Shown in pieces: positions 24,192-34,690 of a stretch of 64,000 nucleotides of DNA. The notes beneath the pieces were generated by a model. It made no database searches and was not told where the DNA came from. It worked only from the letters and a program-made list of their open reading frames with translations. The position numbers were made by a program, and so were the translations under genes. Source of the DNA: Mesotaenium endlicherianum (lineage: Eukaryota > Streptophyta > Zygnematophyceae > Zygnematales > Mesotaeniaceae); contig WELA01001462.1 of assembly GCA_009602735.1 (NCBI GenBank), positions 83,805-147,804 of the forward strand. Reading direction: 5' to 3'. Numbering within the stretch: the stretch's first letter is position 1; the number at the start of each line of letters is the position of its first letter.

Positions 24192-25753
24192 TGTAAGAGG
24201 AATTAAGGCAAGGCAAGTACTTTTAAAATTTTCTGCTACGTCTTAGGATAAGCAGATGGTGAGAGCTGGGTGAAGGAGAACATTGCTCTGAGTGTTGGTC
24301 ATGGTTGCATGGTGCAAGTTCAGGAGCCCAGGGATGGGTCAACCTTGGTAAGGCTTGTCACCGACACACGTGCGAAGGTCGATCGACCATGTTTGCCCAC
24401 ACGTGAGGAGGGCCACCGACACATTGACTAGGTCGAAGGCACACGTGCTGGAAGACTACGCACGTGCCGAGGGACCGACACTGTTAGGCACGACAGCTGT
24501 CGCGACTACTATCCGTTTGACGGTGCCGCACGCGCAGTGCAAGCTACGGCCACCCAGGTACAAAATGTCAACGTTGACTCACCGACCACTTGACTGATTA
24601 CGTCGCAGTCAGCGATTATGTCGGCGTCAAGACCACTGGCAAGGGGTCAACGTCAATGTGCCCCACACCCAGGGATGGGGGAGGTTTTGACAGCATAGAC
24701 AGCCGCGAGGCTAGAAGCTGGGGATCAGTGATGAGCGGCCCAGCAGGTACCAAGTCGGGTACTGTGTGACTGGCAAATTAAGCCAGGTCATGGCCGCAAT
24801 GCCAAGATAGGTTACGGCCGCCCGGTTGGGAATCTTGAGCAAGTGGCATTTGCTTGTACACGCCGCTCAGGAGTTCTTAACCATGAGCCAATTAGGCGTG
24901 ACTGCCAGCTGAGAAGCTAAGCAGCCACGCGCAACAGTCACGAGGTGTGCATGCATGCTGAGTGACTACGAGTTTGAGTTGAGCATGGCTAGGCAGAAGC
25001 GACATGCAGCTAAGCTTTGTGACTAAGCACGGCATTCTCGAAAGATGACGCTGTGTGGTGCCTGCGAAAGGCACGAATCTTGCCTGAGACATGTCATTCA
25101 CTCTCACGCACTTTTGCCAAGAAGCAGAAGGAGCAGAAGGAGCAGAAGGAAGGAGAAGAAGGGCGCGAAGAAGAAGAAGGAGTTCCCAAGGCCATTGGAG
25201 AGCCGAGGCCCCACGCTTCTGCCGACGCTGAAGATTCTTCTCAGTGTATCATGGATAAGTTAGGATTGTAGGAGTTCCCAAGTGAGAATCTCACTGTTGA
25301 AAGTAGGAGCACTGCAAAATAGAATCTGCTAGGAGATTAGCACAGATTCGGCCAAACGCCACAAGTGTGTGTGAAGCAGCCTTAAAATGGTGAGTTGTGT
25401 GTTAGTTTCCAAGTTCTCAGAAGTCGCATTCGCATCTCGAAGAGAGAGGGTAGTGTTGGCAGATAAAGCTCTCAGTGAAGAACTGAGTGAGCCTAGCCTG
25501 GCAGTGAAGAGCTGTTAAGGCGCGGTGTTAAGTGAAGAGCTTGACCCAGGCCAGCAGAGACAAGTAGTTTCAGAGTTTTGTAAGCTGTGACTTTGTGAAA
25601 GTTAAGCGAAAGCCTGAAGGGCAATTTTCTCTTTATCTGACGTTGTATGTCAAGCTGCTTAGAGTGTGATTTCTGCAAACTACAATTTGCTCGCCTGTGA
25701 ACCCAAGAACCTTAAGGCATAAAGCCTATGTGGAAATAAGAGACTTCCGTCCT
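24192..25753 (+). repeat. Element A 3' LTR, complete (1562 bp)
   Basis: It begins TGTAAGAGGAATTAAGG after the polypurine tract and ends CCGTCCT, the same end as the 5' LTR. The 5' third contains four ACGTG (G-box/ABRE-like) sites between 24362 and 24480. The TTAAAAT box and AAGTTCTCAGAAGT motif are at about 25381 and 25411. The next LTR (element B) starts with no intervening base. Confidence 0.9.
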
Positions 25754-26391
25754 TGTAAGAGGAATTAAGGCAAGGCAAGTATTTTTAAAATTTTCTGCTA
25801 AGTCTTAGGATAAGCAGATGGTGAGAGCTGGGTGAAGGAGAACATTGCTCTGAGTGTTGGTCATGGTTGCATGGTGCAAGTTCAGGAGCCCAGGGATGGG
25901 TCAACCTTGGTAAGGCTTGTCGCCGACATACGTGCAAAGGTCAATCGACCATGTTTGCCCACACGTGAGGAGGGCCACCGACACATCGACCAGGTCGAAG
26001 GCACACGTGCTGGAAGGCTACGCACGTGCCGAGAGACCGACACTGTTAGGCACGACATTAAGAACGTATGCTTGCCGCGACATTAGGACGCCAATTAGAC
26101 GTCACCGACATAAGGCCCCGAGCTCACCCTAGAGAGCTCCTTTGGATAGAAGATATAGGATTGAATTACAATCAAGTTTTTGACTATCGATGGTAAACTT
26201 ACTTTTGACTATCAATGTCGCGACTGCTATCCATCTGACGGTGCCGCGCGCGCAACGCAAGTCACGGCCGCCCAGGTACGAAAGTCAGTGTTGACTTCAG
26301 TTCCATCAATTGACCACCGACAGGTCAGCACTACTTCAGGCCACGTGTGAACTTGCCCAAAGCTTAGGTCAAACCCGACGTTCAGGAGTAC

Positions 26392-27651
26392 TGAATCAGT
26401 TCATTATTTATTTAAATAATTGCATATATAAATATAACACTAAATAAGTATTATGTCTATATACTCACATGTGCGAGTTCATCTAAATGAATGTATGTCG
26501 ATGTAATGCGAGTTTACTTACTTTGTCAAAAAGGTCAGCAGGATGACTTTTGTATCATAGTGTGGTTTGCTGACATTGTTGAAAAAGTCACCAGGATGAC
26601 TTCTGTATCATAGTATAGTTTGCTGAGATTTATATATCAGTTATATACAGGATATAATATCAGTAGGTTGACATATAGTAAGCTCGCTTGATATTAGTCA
26701 ATATACTTAGCTTCAGTACGCTGAGGATAGACATATTCATTTAGATTGTTATTTGTAGATTGGCACATGTGACCGTAGTATACTGAAAGTCGGGAGGTCG
26801 ACTGAGATTCGGTAAACCGATGTCCTACCAGTGTGGTTGACTCCTGGGTAGGCGGAGTCGTCGTCAGTCAACTAAACAGTTAGGACTTCAATCAACCGAC
26901 CAAGTAATATGGTCGTTATACCTAGATCCGTGGGTCCCAACTTAACGGGTTTCCCACGAAACGGCGCACCTTGCGCCGTGGTCAACCAGGTGGTCACTAG
27001 GTACATAGCTGGCTGGGATCTCGTGGTCCCTCATTCTGGACAGTAGGCTTTACAGTCGGATTTCTACTTGCAAGTGATGTGTGCACTTTTTGGGTTCGTT
27101 CTAATGACCAGCCTTCACGGAAATTGCCATGGCTGATTCGTTTGCGCTTCATTTGGAGCGAACTAGGACTTTTCGGAAAGGTCTCGTCAAGATGCATCCG
27201 TTGCCGTTAAGTTTGCTCAATTTGGAGTTTTATTGGCAGAGTTATGCCCTCTGACATTTTGGGGTCACACAGCGGACAGATTCCATGGTTTTGCACCTAA
27301 GTCAGTGGGAAGTGTTTTAACTACATAATGGTCACCTGAATGAGAGCGCCTTTGCTATTCAGTCCCCTGATGTTGTGTATGTGCTTACACATGCTTGTAT
27401 GCCTCGTAGGCAAGAGGTCATGAGTTTCTAAAGGAGAAGCTCTAGTCCTCAAGCTCGCCTCTTTCTTGTGCCTTGTATTCGCTTGCAACTATGGCACACT
27501 ACGATAAATGAGTCAAGGGTTATAGTTGAGTAAACGGAATTCATTATAAGGGCGAAGATCGCTCCCTGATTTCACACGCTTCCACCTATCTCTGATTCTA
27601 TATATTTACATGAAATATATTAATCTTGAATAGGCAACATTCATTTTATCA
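26392..27651 (+). repeat. Solo LTR 2 inserted in element B 5' LTR
   Basis: A 1260 bp copy of the same family as 20799-22046. It begins TGAATCAG (missing about three bases relative to the other copy) and ends near TTTTATCA. The host sequence resumes as AGGGTAAGTGGGGTTCC, and the empty-site equivalent is readable at 34705-34730 in the B 3' LTR. Target duplication bases are unclear. Confidence 0.82.
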
Positions 27652-28401
27652 AGGGTAAGTGGGGTTCCATAGTCCAGTCAGCCAAAAAGTTGACTAAGCT
27701 AAAGCCTGCAAGAATGAACAGATCAGCCGAAAAGCTGACTAGGCTGAAGAGCCTGGAGGAAACGCCAAGTCAACTGCGAAGCTGACCGTGCTGCAGACAT
27801 GCAGAAGTTGCCGAGTCAGAAGCGCAGACCGGACGGCGATCTTTGTCGCTGGACTTGGGCCAAGGTGGCCACGACTTAAGGAGCCACCCAAGGGACATGG
27901 GTTGCGACGTTACCCAGGCTTGCATGTAATCGAGAAGTTTAGTTGCTCGAGTGATAAACTCGAGATTGCATGCATGCGTTGTGTGCGAGGTGTGACGCAG
28001 CATGGGAACTCGAGAGAGAGAGAGAGAGGCCTGCATGCGTGGTGCCTGGGTAAGGCACAAGCGTTGCACGATCTCGCCGTGCAACATTCTTGCCGTGCAC
28101 ATTTGCCAAGGCAGCAGAAGAAGCGCAAGAGAGAGAAGAAGAGAAGAGAAGGGCACGAAGGAGAAAGGAGTTTCCAAGGCCACAGGAGAGCCAAGGAAGC
28201 ACGCTCTAGCCAATGCTCGAAGATTACTTCTCTGTGTATTATAGAAAAGTTAGAGTTAAGGAGTTCCTAATAATGGATCTCTCCGATAGAAAGTAGCGAG
28301 AGCTTGCAAAATAGAATCTGCTAGGATTTCTAGCGCAGAGTTGGACCAGACACCACAAGCGTGCGAAAGCACATAATATGGTGAGTATTGTGTTAGTTTC
28401 C

Positions 28402-28415
28402 AAGTTCTCAGAAGT
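28402..28415 (+). promoter_or_regulatory. Element B predicted RNA 5' end / primer motif
   Basis: AAGTTCTCAGAAGT, 29 bases downstream of CATAATATGG. It pairs over all 14 bases with the sequence just after the B 5' LTR at 32441-32454. The 3' LTR copy is at 35826-35839. Confidence 0.6.
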
Positions 28416-28598
28416 CTCTTTTGTCGAATTGTTGAAAGCAAGAGCATAATTAACCAGGAAGACTCTCAGGGAAGAGTTGAGTGAGCCTAGCCAGCAATGT
28501 GAATTACTAAGGTGCGATGTTTGGCGAAGAGCTCAAACCAGGCTGGCATAGATGCCATAGTTTCAGAGTTTTGTAAGCTGTGATTTTGTGAAAGTTAA

Positions 28599-31500
28599 CA
28601 CTAGGTCGACAATGGTGCCAAATGTGGACCTAGAACCAAAAAAAAGTACCACTGGAGGCCTATATTCAGCCACGTGTTTCTATACTTTTTTTTAATCAAA
28701 AGATAATGAGACTTGTATGCCTGGAACCACAAAGATCTGAACTCAATCGAAAAAATAGTTTCAAAGCGAACGGACGAGTACTGACAAAGTTGTACGACTT
28801 TCTCGGCCAAGAAGCAGTAACAAAATCGAATAGATTAGGTCAATATTTTCTCACTCAAAAGCACTCTATACTTCTTTCTTGTGCCCTGTAACAGCCATGG
28901 CTGCCACTGCATCTTTGTCTAGAGGTGTCGTGGTAGGAATAGGCACTAGAATACTAAATCCTAGCAAGATTTGGGAGAAAGTATGGGCACAGCAATCGGA
29001 TTGGAGTTTGAGCAATTTATCTGATCGGAGAGCTTGAAGAGAGATCACTAAGTACTAAGAAAGTAAGTATAAGATATACTTTGCATATGATGGGAGTATA
29101 AGACATCGAAGAGTTTGTTCAGATTGCAGCACATTCCAAAAGTACCCGAAATAGAGGGGGTGAAGCCATATGAGGAAGTTAGGATCCGAGCTGAATCTAG
29201 CCCTAATTTGCTAAACCCTGCAGTTGAGAGCCCTCCTCAGATGAGAACAGGAATCACTATAGAAAAAGAGGAGACTGTTGTAGAGGATAGAGGGTCACCA
29301 GAGCTGTCAGATGAGGAGTTTGAAGTAGCAAATGACGAGGAGGAAGAAGATATGAAGCTGGTTAGAAAGAGGGGAAGGCCTATTAAGGATAAGGGACCTG
29401 CTTTTGATGTACCAAGTTGCAGGGAGGAGAAACAGTACAGAAAGGAGGCAGCCAAAGAAACAAGGAGGAAGAGATATAAGAGGGGATATAAACAGAAGAG
29501 AGGAGTAGACTCGGAGAGTGAGGAGCACAGCTCAGATCGGAGCTGGAATCAGAAGAAGAGCCCCTGCTGTGTGAAGATTTCGAGGAGGAAGAAGAAGCTG
29601 GACCAGAGTATGCCTGGAGAGAAGCTGAAGTGCCAGAGGGGTTGAAGAAACTCGTGAGCACTATGGGCACATGCTTGACCAGGATGAGAAGTGAGCACTT
29701 CAATCACTTCTCTCCATGGGCTGTGCTCTGCACGCTTGTTACAATTGATTGGTATGACATGATGTGCGCGGAGACCAACGCTTATGCAGCAGCTGAAGGG
29801 GCCAAGAAGTGGGTCATCCTTAGTACCACAGACCTCATTCTTTGGCATGGTCTTTGTATTGCCATGGCTCTCAACCCTTTGCCTAGATACACACACTATT
29901 GGAGGAGTAACAAATCTGGTCCCGTTCAATTTCCAGGCTTTGGAAAATGGATGTCTAGAGATGAATGGATTCAAATAAAGAGATACTTACATTGCAAATG
30001 CAGGTAGAAATGTATTTCATAGGAATTCAGGAGAGTACATGTAGTGATTAGAGTTATAATATATTAGTTTGCATATATTATAATACTTTTGAATATATTT
30101 GGAGTAGTATTGTGTGGAGTCAAGTGTGAATAGATATTCTAGTGACTTGGTTCATGTCCTCTGAACCTTCTAAGGCATTTTCAAAGTTAGAGGAAGAACC
30201 TAGAAGAACTTCATGTGCCATTTTTAGGTCAAAAGGACATGTGTACATTATTCTAGAAAGAGGTGGCAAGTTTTGGGATGCGTTGGGTGCCAACACATCA
30301 ACATGCACCTTCCTAGAAATTACTTATGTAGCAAGTATATAAACAAGAGCTAGAACATAGAAAGATATTCCAGAATTACTCTTGTACTTGCCAAATTCCA
30401 GAAATATATTAACTTTCAAGAAGCCATCTCTCTTCCAAGAAGCTACCACTTGTGTTTGAAGATCCTTGTCTTGAATAGATAGAATATTTTATTTCACAAA
30501 GCACTTTATCTATCTGTTTCACTACAGTAGAGGCTGTGGCAGTGTCAGTCTGTTATAAACTTGCTAAAAGAAGACATTCACCACCTACTACAATCCGGGC
30601 CAGCACATGACCATAGATGAGAGGCTAGCTCCAATTAGAAATAGAATGTGTCTTGTCAGAGTGTATTGTCCTAAGAAAGCATATAAATTTGGTATAGAAA
30701 TCTTCACACTGGTTGACTCTATTACATACTACTGCTGGGACTTCATTGTGTATGATAAAATGAAAGTCATTGAGAGGAACACAAAAATAGTCATGGGCCT
30801 GGTCAGTACCTTGCCAGAAAATCAGACTTACAGTTTTGTTTTGAATAGAAGTTTTACATGTCCTTCTCTTCTCCAAAAGCTGTCAGAGTTGGGTCATGGA
30901 GCTACTGGAACTGTAGAGATTAATAGGAAGCATTTTCCTAAGCATGACTTGAAGTTGGATGTGAAAGCAGACTATGGTAGTTTCAAAGCTCGAGGTCTGA
31001 ATGTAGTAGAGGTTGAGAGAAGGCAGAAAGGAGGAGGGAAGAGAATTGTCCCTTGTCTTGAAATTATTTTTCATTACAACCAATACAAGGATGCAGTGGA
31101 TCAGTGTGATAAGCTCTGCCTTCGCGACAACTACTCTGTTGAGACTAAATAGGTGGCTCAAAAGTGGTGGCATTGCCTGTAGTGGGGCCTGTATGATGGT
31201 GCTATTGCTAATGCTTTCATCCTCTATCAGCTGGCTCACCCTGACAAGGACAGGTACTCCTTTATGCTTGAGTTGGTGGAGGAGATGACAACAGGGGTTC
31301 ATTTTCGCGCCATGTTGCCGAGGGTTGCGTCTAATGGTAGCCAGTCAGGAATAGCAGGGGAGGCTAGATGGACTGCAAGGCACTTTTCTAACCATGTGCA
31401 TAAGGGAGTGAGGGCTAATTGTGTCATTTGCATGTCTAAGAAGTTTTATCAGGAAGCAGCAAAAAGGAAGACTAGGTGCCAGTTCATGTGTCCACCGTGC

Positions 31501-32281
31501 AACGTGCACATGTGTCTTGATACTTGTTTTGAGATCTTTCACACCACTAGAAACATCATGCATGTAGATGTTCCTCCATTTAGGCTCCTTAATGGCTTCT
31601 TGGACCAGCAGTAGTTGGGAGTTCAGAAAGATTAATAACACTATTATTTTTATGAGTAATAGGATGCATAGACTCCATTTTGCGACGCCTCGACTCTTGG
31701 GGCTGTTGCATCATATGCCCTAAATTTTTCTATGCACATTCTTGAGACATCAGTGGTGCAGTGTTGCTTAGTAATAGGTGAATACAACAAAACAAGAATC
31801 ACTAAAATGCATGCAGTATTTTTGGAAATATGTCAGAAATATTTTGCTGCTTCAACACCTTGCTCCTTAAGTTGTGGAACCACCCAAGAAAAACCTGGTG
31901 TCAATTTTGACACCAAAGTTTGAGAGGTTGCTGCTGTATTTGTAGTGAATGAATTGCAGATTTGTAAAGTGCAATGCACTCTACACACCATAGGGTAGGC
32001 TAGGAAAAATTTAGCAGGCACCACTTTGCTGTACTTTTCCGGATACTGCGGCTGAAAGAAATGTACTTTTTCCTCGCTCGCGTGCAGTCCCACTGAAAGT
32101 ACCAAAAGTACCATACATACCGGCGCTAAAATTGGAATTCTTACATTGGCAGAAACCTTATTCAAATGTGCATGTGGACATGCATGGCTTGCTTGTACCA
32201 CGTTAGTACTAATTTTAATATGACATTCAAAAACAGCTCCCCGTGGTGTCAGTTCTGGTTCCACAAACAGTAAACCTAGTG
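28599..32281 (+). mobile_element. piggyBac-superfamily DNA transposon 1, full length, TTAA-flanked
   Basis: It is inserted in the element B LTR at a TTAA that is duplicated on both sides (28595-28598 and 32282-32285). Termini are CACTAGGT...ACCTAGTG, an 8 bp perfect inverted repeat with partial extension. Removing 3683 bp restores the LTR sequence seen in the uninterrupted copies. It encodes a degenerate piggyBac transposase in the plus direction. Both ends and the exact TTAA duplication make the superfamily call firm. Confidence 0.93.
29115..31614 (+). pseudogene. piggyBac transposase (DDE type), degenerate
   Basis: An acidic and basic N-terminal region (29115-29645) is frameshifted near 29540. 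The N-terminal piggyBac domain follows (to about 30005): MSRDEWIQIKRYLH is the usual MSRxRFxxIxRxLH motif. About 0.55 kb of non-coding sequence follows, an intron or insertion. The catalytic part starts YYNPGQHMTIDERLAP, with the first catalytic Asp, and runs 30586-31614 with two in-frame TAG codons at 31150 and 31180. The C-terminus is a Cys-rich zinc ribbon (CVIC, CPPC, CLDTC). The family does cut-and-paste transposition at TTAA. With stops and a frameshift, this copy cannot make an intact enzyme. Confidence 0.88.
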
Positions 32282-32440
32282 TTAAGCGAAAACCCTGGTG
32301 GGTGATTTTCTCTGAACATTGGTGCTGTGTGTATGTGTTAACCTGCTTAGACGTGATTTTTGCAAACTTACAAATTTGTTCACTTGGTTAAACCGTCAAC
32401 TTGGGCGAAAATCTATTTGGAAGTAAGGCACCCCTGTCCT

Positions 32441-32454
32441 ACTTCTGAGAACTT
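32441..32454 (+). promoter_or_regulatory. Element B putative self-priming site
   Basis: ACTTCTGAGAACTT directly follows the 5' LTR and is the exact 14-base reverse complement of the LTR motif at 28402. No tRNA-type TGG site is visible. Confidence 0.6.
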
Positions 32455-32799
32455 CAATTGAGTGGTTCAGGTAAACAAGAATTTCCAAGCAAATTGAGGA
32501 TTGAGGCCTGTAAAGGCTGCCAATGCTCAACCTGGAAAGGGACTCGGGGAAATTGAACTGTACATGCGATTGAGGAGTGGAAGAATTTATCATTTTGTGG
32601 AGCCTGCAGAAGGCTCTGATTCTAGCTAGTGCCCACGAAAAAGTAAGACATCTGAGCGGTCTGACAACTCGTGGAGTGAGCGACCATTGAGAGACGAGCC
32701 TCGCCGTATCTCTGCAAACGGTGAGAATTCGTATAACGCACGTTTCTTTTCACCTGATTGGGCAAAGAACAAGATTTGTGGGTAAGAGTCAGTGAAACC

Positions 32800-34690
32800 T
32801 GGTCACCGATAGATATGGTTGATGATGACAAGGATGAAAATCCTAAGTTCAAGCTGTCCTCAAAATGCTTTAGTGGAAGAACCGGCGGAAATAATCTCAC
32901 TTTCGAAGAGTTTGATAAGATCTATTAGGCGGATTTCTTTGAGAAGATCCAAAAGGATGCCTCATACACGTAGTCTGTTGCATTCATAAGTCTGGTTCAG
33001 TACTTGGACAAGGATGCCTTGCTATTCAATTGCCAATTCCGGAAGGATGAGGATCTTACCCAGGAATGGGCATTTGGAGAGCAAAGGAAGGCAAGGAATT
33101 TAAAAATCCAAAACGAGGCTGCATAAGCTCGTTTGTTAACTTTGTCGTTAGGTAGAGCAGTGCCTGCCGCACCTGTGGAGAGCGTAGACTTAGTTGCACT
33201 AATTGAAGAACTCACAGAGGCCATGCAACATCTTACAGAGGGTCAGCAGAGAGCGGCCAAGCAAAAAGATGATGCTGGGTTCGTCGCAGAATTGCGTAGT
33301 GTGTGCAGATTTGTCTGAAAGGATTACAAATGTCCAGGAACGAGTAACAGGCAGGGCTGCACCATTTAATGGGCAGCAAGGCGAGTGCCGCTATCGAGGC
33401 TAGTCAGGCGAAAACTCTGGCTAGTTGTCGAAGGAACATGGAAGCTGGCAAGGACCCGTTGGATCCTGAACACTATCTTTACCGTTTCTATAAATTGCTT
33501 GAACAGCGTTTTTCTGAGGATTACACTCTTAAGGTGCACCGTTATGTGCATTTTGTCCGTCAGAAGAACGAGACAATAATGGAGGTTAAGTCTAGATTGG
33601 TGGATCTTGCCAAAAAGGCAGGAATATACGAGCCCAGGGTTGTGGCTGACAAATTTCTGTTGTGCTTGGGCAAGGAAACAGAACGTGAAGTCAGGCCACA
33701 TCTATCTGCGAGACGGGGAATCGATTGGGACATCGACAAAGCTGCTGAAATAGCACGCAATGTCGAGGAAGGTAAAGTTTGGTACAAGGAGGCTTCCAGG
33801 CTGCTTATGGCTCCCCAGAAAAAGGAGGATTCTCTCCTCCTAAGAACAACAGCTTTAATTTTCAGTTTAAGGAGAAGAGTGGGTCTTTCAATAGGTTTGC
33901 TAAGCACGCCAACATTGCTGAGACAGCAGAAGGTTGTTGGAATTGCGGGAAATTAGGACATCAGAAGAGAGATTGTCTGTACCCAAATGCTAAGCAATTA
34001 TTTGCTAGCAAAGCGCAGGTATGCGCACATTGCAGCAAAAAGGGACACTCAAAAGATGAGTGTTGGTCTAAGAATCCAAATTTAAAGCCACCATGGGATA
34101 ATGCTGCCACAAAAGAGGCAGAAAAGAGCAAAAAGAAAAAAAAGAATAACTCTGGTGACCGCAAGGGAAATCAAAAGTTTGATGCTATGAGTGCTGAGAT
34201 TGCTGAGTTGAAAGCTCAATTTGCAAAACTAAACGCACCCAATGTCTACAATGATGCAGATGTGGCAGAGAAAACCGCCTGCAAATGCAAGAAGCTGACG
34301 TCTGAGAAGATAACGATTGCAATGGCCAACGAGCGGACCGATTGGTACCCAGGAATGCTAGGAAGCTTCCACAGACCTTTCGGATCACCCTGGATGAGGA
34401 AGAGATCGCTCAGCTACGCCAAGCCCGCATTGGGTCACGCAAGACGTTCAATTTTTTGCTGGATAAGCTGAAAGCTTTGGTGGAACGGCGGATTCAACAT
34501 ACTCCTATGATCTCACGCGCTGAATTCCCTTTCACGGTCGAAGAGGTCGAGCGACAGCTGGATACGACTGATGAAGGTGCGAATAGCGCCTCATTGCCCG
34601 CAAATGTCAGCACTGGAGGAGTGCAAAATAAGGAGGGTGCATTAAAGTTCCACAACTGGCCTGCCCTTAATATTCTATTGGACACCAGAA
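32800..34690 (+). pseudogene. Element B gag and protease start
   Basis: It is homologous to element A gag along its length. Zinc knuckles CWNCGKLGHQKRDC and CAHCSKKGHSKDEC (about 33940-34065) are intact. Interruptions are a TAG near 32926, another near 32971, a TAA near 33124, a frameshift near 33310, another near 33830 and another near 34340. The protease Asp motif is reached (ILLDT at about 34673) but cut off immediately. Element B preserves sense codons where element A has stops, and the reverse. Confidence 0.8.

Larger units (their letters stand above)
13326..25753 (+). mobile_element. Element A: Ty3/gypsy LTR retrotransposon carrying a DNA methyltransferase
   Basis: Direct LTRs (13326-14570, 5'-truncated; 24192-25753) flank an internal region encoding, in order, gag with two zinc knuckles, an aspartic protease, a C5 cytosine DNA methyltransferase, a basic/proline-rich linker, reverse transcriptase, RNase H, integrase and a PHD-like finger. 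A polypurine tract (about 24180-24191) immediately precedes the 3' LTR. The pol order RT-RNase H-integrase is that of Ty3/gypsy. In-frame stops and frameshifts interrupt every module, and a 1.25 kb solo LTR of another family splits RT from RNase H, so the copy is dead. The methyltransferase between protease and RT is the unusual cargo. Confidence 0.9.

Noticed and set aside
30008-30585. Idea that the TAG codons in piggyBac 1 are read as sense.
   Set aside because: The sirtuin gene ends in TAG and the retroelement TAGs correspond to mutated Gln and Trp codons, so the standard code is sufficient. The 0.58 kb gap here is treated as an intron or insertion.
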